The translations under genes were made by a program, and so were the position numbers. DNA of 64,000 nt from SZUA-430 sp965227535 (lineage in GTDB: Bacteria; Pseudomonadota; Alphaproteobacteria; Micropepsales; Micropepsaceae). The notes beneath the pieces are model-generated. The model searched no databases. It was not told where the DNA came from and saw nothing but the letters and a program-made list of their open reading frames with translations. The stretch is taken from assembly GCA_965227535.1 (NCBI GenBank), contig OZ245761.1:124001-188000 (forward strand), in the 5' to 3' direction. This document shows, piece by piece, positions 24,985 through 33,607 of this stretch (its first letter is position 1; each line of letters begins with the position of its first letter).

Positions 24985-25632
24985 ATGACCCCCACCATCA
25001 CCGCCTTCGAAAGCTCCCCCGACCGCGGCCGTGGTCTCGCGCGCGACATGCGCGTACGCTGGGCGCTGGAAGAGGTGGGCCAGCCTTACGACGTGCGCCT
25101 CGTGTCGTTCAAGGCGATGAAGGAGCCCGCGCATCTGCGGCTCAATCCCTTCGGCCAGATCCCGACCTATGAGGAAGGCGATCTCGCCCTCTTCGAGTCC
25201 GGCGCGATCGTCTTCCATATCGCGGAGCGCCATGCGTGGCTGCTGCCGGTCGAAGCGATGGCCCGCGCACGCGCGATCGCCTGGATGTTCGCCGCGGTGA
25301 GCACGGTCGAAGCACCGATCGTCGAACGCTCCATGGCCACGCTCGTCGAGCGCCACAAGCCCTGGCACGCGGAGCGCCTCAAGATGCTCGACGACCGCGT
25401 CCGCGTACGGCTGAAGGAACTATCGAACCATCTCGGCGCCGCCGACTGGCTCGACGGCGCCTTCAGCGCCGCCGACATCATGATGGTCCACGCCGTCCGC
25501 CGGCTGGAAGGATCAGGTCTGCTGGAAGAACACCCAACCGTCGCCGCCTACCTCGCCCGCGCCGCAGCCCGCCCCGCCTACCAGCGCGCCTTCGCCGCGC
25601 AATTGGCGGTGTTCACCGGTAACAAATCGTAG
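24985..25632 (+). CDS. Glutathione S-transferase family protein
   Basis: 215-residue GST-fold protein. N-domain ESSPDRGRGLARDMRVRWALEEVGQPYDVRLV, the NPFGQIPTYEEGDLALFESGAI glutathione-binding turn, and the C-terminal FSAADIMMVHAVRRLE hydrophobic staple are all present. Substrate unknown. ATG 24985 follows GCAGGAGCGCAGCC. After its TAG, the same frame stays open for another 25 codons to a TAA at 25708. A second copy of its last ten or so codons is found at 26799-26855, 1.2 kb downstream. Confidence 0.88.
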   Translation: MTPTITAFESSPDRGRGLARDMRVRWALEEVGQPYDVRLVSFKAMKEPAHLRLNPFGQIPTYEEGDLALFESGAIVFHIAERHAWLLPVEAMARARAIAWMFAAVSTVEAPIVERSMATLVERHKPWHAERLKMLDDRVRVRLKELSNHLGAADWLDGAFSAADIMMVHAVRRLEGSGLLEEHPTVAAYLARAAARPAYQRAFAAQLAVFTGNKS

Positions 25633-25718
25633 CAACTCGGGACTCGGAAACTGGCCGATCCGGGCTATGTCGATGTGACCATCGGCAATATGCCCGGATT
25701 CGACCGCTAAGCCTTGCG

Positions 25719-26591
25719 CTACTTGAACATCTTGTCTACCGCGATTCCAAACTGCGCCGCTACCCACGGCTTATCATTGTACTCGTAATTAGACTCATCG
25801 TTGGTGTGGTCCCAGCCGACAACCAGGCCGATATCGAAGGTATCACTGAGACTAAACTTAATACCGCCGCCATAGCTCATTGCGAACAGATTTTGTTTCT
25901 TCTCCTGACCGTCAACGATTTGCGTGACGTCAATGTTGGACGCGCCGAAAAATACGATGGGCGCTACTTCGAATGCGAACAATTGGTCGCCAAGTTCGTA
26001 GCCCAGGTATGCCCCCGCTGTCGCTCCGCCTTCGAGCCGCTGTTTGCCCGAGAGCTGGTACTTGAACGGTGCCGCAAATAGGCCCCAAGTCGGCCCCGCA
26101 CTTATTGGCACCGCCGAAGCGACTTCTCCTGTTCGCGCCAGAAAACGATCTCCGGCTGCAACGCGTCCTTCCCCGGTGTTGAGCGCGCACTCCCGATGCG
26201 GCGGCGACAACAATCCATCAAACCAGCCCGGGTCTGTCTTCACGGTCTGGACGTAAAAAATTTGATAGGTCTTGTCCTCTCCGGTGGCCTCGCTGACGAC
26301 AACGGGTTGCGTTGTCCCCACCAATTGTGACCCGCCGTCAACGCAGGCCAGTTCGGTCGAGCCAGGAGCCCCCAGTTCCCCGACGATGCGGCGGCCGTGG
26401 ATTGAGCTTCGTACAAAAAATCTCCGCCCACGATCTGTAGGCGGTGCAAGCGTTATATCGGCCGCGGCCGCGGCGGCACGCTCAGCCGTCGCAGCTCGCT
26501 TTTCCGCCGTCGTTTCCTCCGCCGCCGCGCCGATAGCCAAGCCGCACAATAGTGCCGCGGACGTAGTGGCCCGCAGAGCGATTCTATTCAT
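25719..26591 (-). CDS. Exported, probable outer-membrane beta-barrel protein
   Basis: 290 residues with a signal peptide (MNRIALRATTSAALLCGLAIGAAA) and an Ala/Glu-rich segment (AEKRAATAERAAAAAA). The C-terminal half has alternating strands (GATAGAYLGYELGDQLFAFEVAPIVFFG; FAMSYGGGIKFSLSDTFDIGLVVGWDH) and ends AVDKMFK; the terminal Phe is one residue before the last Lys, near the usual barrel-assembly signal. ATG 26591 follows AAGGAGGGGTG; the frame opens earlier at 26687. GC is about 48% in a line I counted, well below neighbours, and it sits between near-repeat GST ends, so acquisition by transfer is likely. Substrate or role unknown. Confidence 0.75.
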   Translation of the reverse strand: MNRIALRATTSAALLCGLAIGAAAEETTAEKRAATAERAAAAAADITLAPPTDRGRRFFVRSSIHGRRIVGELGAPGSTELACVDGGSQLVGTTQPVVVSEATGEDKTYQIFYVQTVKTDPGWFDGLLSPPHRECALNTGEGRVAAGDRFLARTGEVASAVPISAGPTWGLFAAPFKYQLSGKQRLEGGATAGAYLGYELGDQLFAFEVAPIVFFGASNIDVTQIVDGQEKKQNLFAMSYGGGIKFSLSDTFDIGLVVGWDHTNDESNYEYNDKPWVAAQFGIAVDKMFK

Positions 26592-26798
26592 AACACCCCT
26601 CCTTGCTGCTCGCGCCAACATGCGCGCCAGAAAAAGGATGCTCCCGTAAGGCAGACGAGCAACCGAGTTTCTCGACAACTGATACATTTATAAAAGTTGA
26701 TGCACCAGAAACACTAAGAAAAGTGCGAAATACAATAACTAAGAGAAATGAAACAGTATTATAAAACAAAAGTAACGTAATAAAACAACAGAACACTG
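26592..26798. other. Very AT-rich intergenic block
   Basis: About 200 bases with no gene. The middle (26690-26800) is only about one-third G+C and A-rich on the plus strand, in sharp contrast to the rest of the window. It is the upstream region of the barrel protein gene and could hold its promoter. The composition supports foreign origin. Confidence 0.6.
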
Positions 26799-26855
26799 TA
26801 TAAAGCGTCCGGGCGTCGCCAATTGGCGGTCTTCACTGGCAAGCACCTGGGCTGA
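26799..26855 (+). pseudogene. 3' remnant of a second GST gene
   Basis: Reads YKASGRRQLAVFTGKHLG then TGA. The QLAVFTG part repeats the C-terminus of the GST at 24985 (QLAVFTGNKS), and the DNA CAATTGGCGGT-TTCAC-GG at 26820-26839 matches 25600-25619 at 18 of 20 bases. No start or body of the gene remains. The stop abuts the convergent malic enzyme stop. Either a tandem GST copy was replaced by the barrel-protein insert, or the GST end was duplicated during insertion. Confidence 0.6.
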
Positions 26856-28496
26856 TCAAATCAACTCCGGATAGACAGGCCGGTACGCCCGCGCGCGAAT
26901 GAAGGCGCCGATGTCTTTCGGTCGTGCCACGCGCGCGAGGCCCTTGTCGAAGATGTGCGCGGCGACGCGCTCGGCGACGTGCAGCGAGGCGTCGAGGATA
27001 TTGCTGATCGGCGGATAGATGAGGCCGTTCGCGAGATTGGCCTCTGTCACCTGTTCGGCCACAGCCCGCGCCGCGACGATGAACATCTCGTCGGTCACGC
27101 GCGTCGCCTCCGTCGCCAGCACCGCCATGCCCATCGCCGGGAAGATATAGACGTTATTGCCCTGGCCCGGCGTGAAGACCTGGCCTTCGTGCTCCACGTG
27201 CGGGAAGGGACTGCCGCTGGCAAAGATCGCGCGGCCCTTCGACCAGCGATACGCCTCCGCCGCCGTGCATTCCGAATGTGAGGTCGGGTTGGAGTAGGGG
27301 AAGATGATCGGCCGCGCGTTGATCTCGGCCATCGCCTCAATCACCTGCTGCGTGAACAGCTTCGGCACCGTACTCACGCCGATGATGGCCGTTGGCTTCA
27401 ACGCCTTCACCGCGTCGACGAAATGCGCGACCGGCGCATGATCGATCGCGAACGGCCGTTGAAACTCGGCAAGATCATTGCGCGATTTCACCAACAGCCC
27501 GTTGACATCGAACAGCGCCGTACGCGCCCGCGCGGCTGCGATATCCATCCCCTCCATCGCCATCGCCTGCGCGATCAGCCCCGCGATACCGGTCGCCGCC
27601 GACCCGCCGCCGAGAAAGAGGAACCGCTGCTCGGTCAGCTTCCCCTTCGAAATGCGCAGCGCCGCCAGAATGCCCGCAAGCGCCACGCCCGCCGTGCCCT
27701 GAACGTCGTCGTTGAAGGTGCAGATCTTGTCGCGATAGCGCTCCAGAATGGGGATCGCGTTGACGTTCGCGAAGTCCTCCCACTGAATGCAGCATTTCGG
27801 ATGCAACGCCTGAACCGCCGCCACGAACTCATCCACGAAGGCGGTATAATCGTCCCCACGCACCCGCTCTTGCCGCAAACCGAGATACAGCGGATCGTCA
27901 AGCAGCGCCTTGTTATTCGTGCCGACGTCGAGCACGACCGGCAAGCAGTGCTGCGGCGGCACGCCGGCGCACGCCGTGTAAAGCGCAAGCTTGCCAATCG
28001 GAATCCCCATGCCGCCCGCGCCGAGATCACCCAGCCCCAAGATGCGCTCGCCATCGGTCACGACGATGAAGCGCAAATCCTTCTCCGGCCAATTGGCGAG
28101 CAAATCCTTCAACCGCCCGCGCGCGCTGTACGGCAAATAGATGCCGCGCGACTCGCGAAAAATATGCGCGAACTTCTGACACGCCTCGCCGACCGTCGGC
28201 GTATAGACCAGCGGCATGTACCGCGCCGGATCCGACATCAACACGGCATAGAACAACGTCTCGTTCCGTCCCTGCAGATCCGAGAGCACCAGATACTTCT
28301 GCAAATCATCGCCAAGCGCAGCAATCTCCTCATGCCGCCGCGCCACCTGCAGCGCCATGGTCGACACCATCGGCGGCAACAACCCCTCAAGCCCAAGGGC
28401 GCGCCGCTCCGCCTGCGTGAACGCGGTCCCCTTGTTCAGCCGCGGATCGCGAAGCAGCCTGTACCCGGTCACCCGTTCGCCGGTCGTTTTGGTCAT
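26856..28496 (-). CDS. NAD(P)-dependent malic enzyme
   Basis: 546 residues, the long SfcA/MaeA-type without a phosphotransacetylase domain. It decarboxylates malate to pyruvate in the cytoplasm. Key features: YMPLVYTPTVGEAC with the catalytic Tyr near 97, RGIYLPYSARGR, VVTDGERILGLGDLGAGGMGIPIGKLALY, WEDFANVNA with metal-binding acidic residues, the NDDVQGTAGV segment, and the Rossmann FLGGGSAATGIA. The SfcA length suggests NAD preference, which is inferred. It is convergent with the GST remnant and 44 bases downstream of the AraC gene on the same strand. Confidence 0.93.
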   Translation of the reverse strand: MTKTTGERVTGYRLLRDPRLNKGTAFTQAERRALGLEGLLPPMVSTMALQVARRHEEIAALGDDLQKYLVLSDLQGRNETLFYAVLMSDPARYMPLVYTPTVGEACQKFAHIFRESRGIYLPYSARGRLKDLLANWPEKDLRFIVVTDGERILGLGDLGAGGMGIPIGKLALYTACAGVPPQHCLPVVLDVGTNNKALLDDPLYLGLRQERVRGDDYTAFVDEFVAAVQALHPKCCIQWEDFANVNAIPILERYRDKICTFNDDVQGTAGVALAGILAALRISKGKLTEQRFLFLGGGSAATGIAGLIAQAMAMEGMDIAAARARTALFDVNGLLVKSRNDLAEFQRPFAIDHAPVAHFVDAVKALKPTAIIGVSTVPKLFTQQVIEAMAEINARPIIFPYSNPTSHSECTAAEAYRWSKGRAIFASGSPFPHVEHEGQVFTPGQGNNVYIFPAMGMAVLATEATRVTDEMFIVAARAVAEQVTEANLANGLIYPPISNILDASLHVAERVAAHIFDKGLARVARPKDIGAFIRARAYRPVYPELI

Positions 28497-28540
28497 GAAG
28501 CTCTCCCAGAGATGCGTCTTAGCACACGCGCATCCGATCG

Positions 28541-29581
28541 CTACACCACGCGCTTGCGCGGACTAACCCCCGTCCACCGCCGGAACGCGCGCGAAAACGT
28601 GCTGGGGTCCGAGAAGCCGACGAGGTAGGCGGTCTCGTTCACCGACACCTTTTTGCCGTCGAGGTAGTGCAGCGCCATCTTATGGCGCAGTTCGTCGAGC
28701 AGCTCGGCGAACGTCGTGCCTTCGGCCTTCAGCTTGCGATAGAGCGTCTTGCGGCTCTGGCCCATTTTTTCGGCGATGCGTTCGACGTTGGGCTCGCCCG
28801 TGTGCAGGATGGGAATGAGAAGGCTCTCGACCCGGCCGCGCGTCGTCCTCGCCGTCTCCAGCCTTTCGAGCAGCGCCTTCGCGTGTTCGCTGAGCACGCC
28901 GAACGCATAGCCCGTCGTGCGCGCCACCTTGTACGTCGTCCAATCGTCGTCGATGAGCAGCGCGTTGCGATCGCAGTTGAAGACCACCGGCACGCGAAAG
29001 ACGCGGTCGTACTCGGCGCGGTAAGGTGGCTCGGCATGTGTGACATGCACGCGCTTCACCCACGGCTTGTCGTCGGTGCCGAACTGGCGCGTGTGGCTCG
29101 CCATCCGTGCAAAGGTGCTCTCGGTCAGCTCCGGAAAACTGTTCGGATCGCGCCGCGTGTCGATGAACCAGGCTTCGCCGCCCGTACGCTCGACGCAAAA
29201 GCGCTCGCCCTCATCGCCGACATCGACCTCGATCACCAACCGCCCATAGCGATTAAGCTGAACGAGTGCATGCCCCATCGTCTTCGACGCATCGGCGATA
29301 AGGCCGACGACGGAATACTCGCCGAGATACGTCTCGCCGAAATGCAGCGCCAGCGCTGCATCGCCGGAAAGCGCTTGGCCCCCGCGCATCAACGCGATGT
29401 GGTTCGCCAGCGCAATGCGGTTGTCCGCATCGGCGAAGTCTTGGGGTCCGATCCCCGCGCGCGCGAGCAGCAGGGCGGGGTCCGCACCCTTCGCGACGGC
29501 CAGATCGAACAATGCCTTCGCATAGCCCGCGCCAACCGTAGGCCCCGCGACCTTCGCCTTCCTCGTGGGACCTGAAGCCAA
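28541..29581 (-). CDS. AraC-family regulator with Arabinose_bd-type N-domain
   Basis: 346 residues. The N-terminal 200 residues resemble the ligand-binding domain of the OruR/ArgR-like AraC group; the C-terminal two-helix DNA-binding domain spans about 245-346 (VERIAEKMGQSRKTLYRKLKAEGTTFAELL and ETAYLVGFSDPSTFSRAFRRWTG). Start is a TTG at 29581 after a GGGGGC stretch. Same strand as the malic enzyme 44 bases downstream and divergent from the DUF2306 gene, so either may be its target. Confidence 0.88.
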   Translation of the reverse strand: MASGPTRKAKVAGPTVGAGYAKALFDLAVAKGADPALLLARAGIGPQDFADADNRIALANHIALMRGGQALSGDAALALHFGETYLGEYSVVGLIADASKTMGHALVQLNRYGRLVIEVDVGDEGERFCVERTGGEAWFIDTRRDPNSFPELTESTFARMASHTRQFGTDDKPWVKRVHVTHAEPPYRAEYDRVFRVPVVFNCDRNALLIDDDWTTYKVARTTGYAFGVLSEHAKALLERLETARTTRGRVESLLIPILHTGEPNVERIAEKMGQSRKTLYRKLKAEGTTFAELLDELRHKMALHYLDGKKVSVNETAYLVGFSDPSTFSRAFRRWTGVSPRKRVV

Positions 29582-29665
29582 GTTTTCGCCCCCTGCGGCA
29601 ATGTCCGCGTCACGCGATGCTAGCTAGAATTTTGACCGCGATAAGGCATAGGCGAGGACGGCTGC

Positions 29666-30532
29666 TTGGATTCACGACTGACGACCGTCGATATCGGCGA
29701 CGAAAGGCCTGGCCCCTCTGCCGCGGCTTTCGCGGCCGGCAAAGTGCTGCAAGCGACGGGCGTGCTCTGGTTCTTGGTCGCGGTCGCGGGCCAAATCATG
29801 TTCGCAGGACATGTGCTTCTGTTCTACGGCGCCAGGGCGGCCGACGGAAACATAGAGGTCCTCAACAAGCGCTTGATCAACGGCATCATCGAGGGCGATC
29901 CGCTCGGCAACTTCGTCCTCGTGCTCCACCTCGTGTTTGCGTTTGTCATCACGATCGGCGGCCCGTTGCAGCTCATCCCGCAGATCCGCAACAACGCGCC
30001 CACCTTCCACCACTGGAACGGTCGCATCTACCTCTTGGCGGCTCTCGTCATGGCGCTGGGCGGCCTGCACATGGTGTGGACGCGCGGTGTGCTCGGCGGT
30101 CCTGCGAACCACATCGGCATCTCGGTGAATGCGCTCCTTATCCTCACGTTCGCCTTCTATGCCGTGAAGAACGCCATCGCGCGTGACATCGACACCCACC
30201 GCCGCTGGGCGCTACGCCTGTTCCTGGCGGTGAGTGGCGTCTGGTTTATCCGCATCGGCTACGCGTCGTGGATCATCGTGAACCAAGGCCCCGCCGGCAT
30301 GACCGATAACCTGGACGGCCCCTTCGACACCTTCGTGGCGCTTGCGAGCTTCTCGCTGCCCCTCGTGGTGCTGGAACTTTACCTGCGTGCGCAAGATAGC
30401 ACCCGCGCGAGCCCGAAGCTCGCAATGGCCTTGGGCCTCATCGCGCTCACCGCCGTGACGGCGCTCGGCGTCTTCGGCACGGTCACCATCATGTGGCGCA
30501 AGGACTTCTTGCCCTTCCTGCCGCCGGTGTAG
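29666..30532 (+). CDS. DUF2306 membrane protein
   Basis: 288 residues with about seven membrane helices. Conserved DUF2306 features include HLVFAFVITIGGPLQLIPQIR, the FHHWNGRIYLLAALVMALGG block with two His, and DIDTHRRWALRLFLAVSGVWFIRIG; the H-R-R-W segment suggests a haem- or ion-binding transmembrane site. Function unknown. The most upstream usable start is a TTG at 29666 after GAGGACGG. It is divergent from the AraC gene (84 bases). Confidence 0.82.
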   Translation: MDSRLTTVDIGDERPGPSAAAFAAGKVLQATGVLWFLVAVAGQIMFAGHVLLFYGARAADGNIEVLNKRLINGIIEGDPLGNFVLVLHLVFAFVITIGGPLQLIPQIRNNAPTFHHWNGRIYLLAALVMALGGLHMVWTRGVLGGPANHIGISVNALLILTFAFYAVKNAIARDIDTHRRWALRLFLAVSGVWFIRIGYASWIIVNQGPAGMTDNLDGPFDTFVALASFSLPLVVLELYLRAQDSTRASPKLAMALGLIALTAVTALGVFGTVTIMWRKDFLPFLPPV

Positions 30533-31447
30533 CTAAGGCGTCGCGCTCACCACCGTGACGCTCTCCCATTTGCCCGCGAGCACCGCGACCATGACGCCGG
30601 CGGTGTCGTTGATCGCATCGGCAAGCTCCGCGCGAATGGTGCCTTCGCGGATGCGGCTCGTCCAAAGCTCAGGCTTGTTGCGCAGCTGTCCGAACCAATA
30701 GCTGAGCGCCTTCGTCGCGCGCGTGTAATCGGCGACCGCGAAGTCGACGATCAGCGGATCGCGATCCCGCGCGCTGTCGCCTTCCGACGGCCACGTGATC
30801 AGAAACGGCCCGCCCAACGCCGCGACGTCCGCACGCGTCGCAATCTGACGCGCCAGCCTGTGATCGTACCAACCGATCAGTCGCGGACAGTCGCGCGTCG
30901 CAAACGCCGCTTCGATCTGGATGCGCGAGGGCTCCGCCACCAGCGGCCAGTACGTCACCAGCGCCGCCGTGCGCGCCGCTTCCTCCGCACTCACGAAATC
31001 CAACGACGCCAGCATGATCCGGCAAAACTGAGTCTGGACATCCTTCTCCTGCGCCGTCACCGCCGACTTCGGCATGATGACGAACCCGAACGCCTTCCGC
31101 GCATCGACCGTCGTCGACCCACGCTGGAAATAGCTCAGCACCTTCTCCGCCCCGACCATGCCTGCACTTGGCGCACCACCGACCAGTGCAGTGCCGAACG
31201 TGCGTCGCGGCGGCGGAACCGGAACCGGCACAGGCAGCGGAACCGGCGCCGGCACAGTCGTCGCCGGCATGGCGCACGGCGTGCCCGTGTTGCTGCTGTT
31301 CGGCGCGCACGTCGTGACGGGCAGGGAGGGCATGACCACGGGCGGCGGCGTTACCGGCGGCGGCGCAGTGTTGACCGCCTGCGCGAGCGCCGCCGACGGC
31401 ATCGCGACGGCGATCACAAGCATGCTGAAACGTCCGACGAAGCTCAC
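30533..31447 (-). CDS. Exported hypothetical protein with Pro/Val spacer
   Basis: 304 residues. A signal peptide (MSFVGRFSMLVIAVAMPSAALA) is followed by a Pro-rich spacer (VPLPVPVPVPPPRR, about 70-83) and then a globular part with three or four Cys (QFCRIMLASLDF; DCPRLIGWYDHRLA). No family recognised. Start is a GTG at 31447; the in-frame ATG nine codons later would shorten the signal peptide. Its stop touches that of the convergent DUF2306 gene. Confidence 0.7.
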   Translation of the reverse strand: MSFVGRFSMLVIAVAMPSAALAQAVNTAPPPVTPPPVVMPSLPVTTCAPNSSNTGTPCAMPATTVPAPVPLPVPVPVPPPRRTFGTALVGGAPSAGMVGAEKVLSYFQRGSTTVDARKAFGFVIMPKSAVTAQEKDVQTQFCRIMLASLDFVSAEEAARTAALVTYWPLVAEPSRIQIEAAFATRDCPRLIGWYDHRLARQIATRADVAALGGPFLITWPSEGDSARDRDPLIVDFAVADYTRATKALSYWFGQLRNKPELWTSRIREGTIRAELADAINDTAGVMVAVLAGKWESVTVVSATP

Positions 31448-31615
31448 GTTCGCAATCCTGCCCGCAGAGAATCACCGTAAGGATGATGCCGCGCACACCA
31501 AGCCTCAGTCAAAACCGCGCAATCCACGATTCGCAGCCGCCGATTGACGGTTGAGTTGCATGGCCTGCGATGATGAACTGCACGAAATCAGCGAAAAGAA
31601 ACGGCACACGTCACC

Positions 31616-32323
31616 ATGGCTGCGCTCGAAGTCATCAAAGACCTCACGTCGCAGCTGTCGATGGCCAGCAATGGCGAGGATATCGGCCATGCCCTGATGG
31701 CGGCGGCTCGCCGCTTCGGCATGACGACAGTGCTGATCGTCGACATGACCAAGCTCTTCAACCGCATCGGCCCGGCGATCGTGTTCTCGTCGACCGACCG
31801 CGCCGCGTTGGCGGTCTTCGACGCCGCGCGGCCCTTCGCCAACCACCCGTTCATGGCGCACGCGCGCCTGACCGACAAGATCGCCGTCATGTCGCAGGTG
31901 CGTGAGGACAGCGTCGCCGACGGCGATGAAGGCTGGTGGCAGGGCCTTCCCGCGCACATGCGCCACACCAACGGCCTGATCGTGCCGGTGCATGTCGACG
32001 GCGCACTCGCGTGGTACGGCGCGTTCTCAGGCCGCGAACCAGATCTGGGTCAGCGCGCCCAGTCGATTCTCAGCGCCGCCGTCTACGCGGGCCACGCGCT
32101 GTTCCTGCAACTGATGGACGCGCAGGCCCCGCGCAGCCCGCTCACCGCCCGCGAGTCCGAATGCCTGCGCTGGGTCGCCGACGGCAAGACGGATGGCGAG
32201 GCCGGCAAGATCTTAGGCATCAGCCCGCGCACCGTGCGATTTCACATCAACAACGCGAAAGACAAGCTGGGCGTCGCCACGCGCATCCAAGCCGTGGCCA
32301 AGCGCATGAGCGGCGCGGCCTAA
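31616..32323 (+). CDS. LuxR-type regulator with autoinducer-binding-like domain
   Basis: 235 residues. The N-terminal domain (about 15-165) resembles the acyl-homoserine-lactone-binding fold (GLIVPVHVDGALAWYGAFSG), and the C-terminal helix-turn-helix is typical (SPLTARESECLRWVADGKTDGEAGKILGISPRTVRFHINNAKDKLGV, about 172-220). No luxI-type synthase is in the window, so it is a solo. The ligand-pocket Trp/Tyr/Asp set of TraR is only partly visible, so the ligand may not be an AHL. Its end overlaps the convergent receiver gene by 4 bases. Confidence 0.82.
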   Translation: MAALEVIKDLTSQLSMASNGEDIGHALMAAARRFGMTTVLIVDMTKLFNRIGPAIVFSSTDRAALAVFDAARPFANHPFMAHARLTDKIAVMSQVREDSVADGDEGWWQGLPAHMRHTNGLIVPVHVDGALAWYGAFSGREPDLGQRAQSILSAAVYAGHALFLQLMDAQAPRSPLTARESECLRWVADGKTDGEAGKILGISPRTVRFHINNAKDKLGVATRIQAVAKRMSGAA

Positions 32324-32700
32324 GACGCGCGGCGCTGCTCAAGCACGGCCGCGACCTTCGCCAGCAGATCCGCGCGATGAAACGGCTTCGACACGCACTC
32401 GTCCGCACCCAACGCGCGCGCCTTCTCCAACAGATCGCCCGGCCCCATCGCGCCGCCGCCGCCCGACATGGCGATGATCGCGCCGTCATAGCCCGCGCGC
32501 CGCAGATCTTGGATGAGGTCGGTCCCCATTTTATCCGGCATCACGAGGTCGGTGAGAACGAGATCGGGCGCCATGCTCTCCATCGTCTCGACCGCGGTGC
32601 GCGCGTCGCCCTCACGCGCGTCGTGCCCCGCGGTCTCCAAGATATTGCACGTGGTCGCGCGAACCTGCGCGTTGTCGTCGACGACGAGTATCTTGGCCAT
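32320..32700 (-). CDS. Single-domain response regulator (CheY-like)
   Basis: 126-residue receiver without output domain. Acidic pocket VVDDN (6-10), phospho-accepting Asp in VLTDLVMPD (about 51), Ser in AMSGGGG (about 79) and Lys in VSKPF (about 106). The usual TG/SG after the fourth strand is SGGGG. No kinase is adjacent; the nearest is the HWE kinase at 893. It is unlike the FAT-GUY receiver at 3529, so it belongs to another pathway. Confidence 0.88.
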   Translation of the reverse strand: MAKILVVDDNAQVRATTCNILETAGHDAREGDARTAVETMESMAPDLVLTDLVMPDKMGTDLIQDLRRAGYDGAIIAMSGGGGAMGPGDLLEKARALGADECVSKPFHRADLLAKVAAVLEQRRAS

Positions 32701-32751
32701 GGGTGTACTCCTGGTGAGCGAAGGGACGCACGCGTAGATGAGAGACTCGCC

Positions 32752-33558
32752 TCAAGCCCCCCATGTCGGTGGGCGCTTGTCGATGAAAGCGATGATGCCT
32801 TCCTCGGCGTCGGCCTCCATCAAGTTGCGCGTCATCACTTCGCCGGCATAATCGTAGGCGGACGACAGCCCCAGTTCGAGCTGCCGGTAGAACGCCTCTT
32901 TACCGATCGCAACGACAGTACGCGACTTGGCGGCAATAAGTTCCGCAAGCTTCAGCGTTTCGACGCGCAATGCGTCCGCCGCTACAACGCGGTTGATAAG
33001 CCCGATCTCCTGCGCGCGGGGGGCCGTGATCATCTCGCCGGTCAGCAACATCTCCATCGCCTCCTTGCGCGAAACATTGCGCGACAGGGCCACCATCGGC
33101 GTCGAACAAAAGAGCCCGATGTTCACCCCCGGCGTCGCAAATTTCGCGTCGTCGGCCGCGATGGCCAGATCGCAACTCGCCACCAACTGACACCCCGCCG
33201 CGGTCGCCACACCATGCACCTGCGCGATCACCGGCTTCGGCAACCGTACGATCGTCTGCATCAGCCGCGCGCACTGCTTCATCAGCCGCTCGAAGTAATG
33301 CCGCCCGCGATCGCCGTCCTTCCAATGCGGCGTGATTTCTTTCAAGTCATGCCCGGCCGAGAACGCAGGCCCATTCGCCGCGATGATCACGACGCGCACG
33401 GTCGGATCATGCCCCGCCGTATCAAGGGCCGCCTGCAACGCCGCCATCAACCCCTCCGACAAGGCATTGCGCGCCTGCGGCCGGTTGAGCGTGAGCGTCA
33501 GCACCGCCTCATCGCGCGTGGTCAAGACCAAGGCGTCGTCGCTAGGTTTGTCGGGCAT
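32752..33558 (-). CDS. Enoyl-CoA hydratase/isomerase family protein
   Basis: 268-residue crotonase-fold protein. The oxyanion-hole segments are AANGPAFSAGHDLKEI (about 60-75) and QVHGVATAAGCQLVASCDLAIA (about 113-134). The GPAFSAGHDLKE motif is the usual one; the second catalytic Glu of true enoyl-CoA hydratases is not clear, so hydratase, isomerase or another crotonase reaction is possible. It follows the MFS gene by 49 bases on the same strand. Confidence 0.88.
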   Translation of the reverse strand: MPDKPSDDALVLTTRDEAVLTLTLNRPQARNALSEGLMAALQAALDTAGHDPTVRVVIIAANGPAFSAGHDLKEITPHWKDGDRGRHYFERLMKQCARLMQTIVRLPKPVIAQVHGVATAAGCQLVASCDLAIAADDAKFATPGVNIGLFCSTPMVALSRNVSRKEAMEMLLTGEMITAPRAQEIGLINRVVAADALRVETLKLAELIAAKSRTVVAIGKEAFYRQLELGLSSAYDYAGEVMTRNLMEADAEEGIIAFIDKRPPTWGA

Positions 33559-33607
33559 CGCGTGAATCCTATCGCTCGCCCGAGTTTAGCCGAAGCCGCA
33601 ATCGGCG

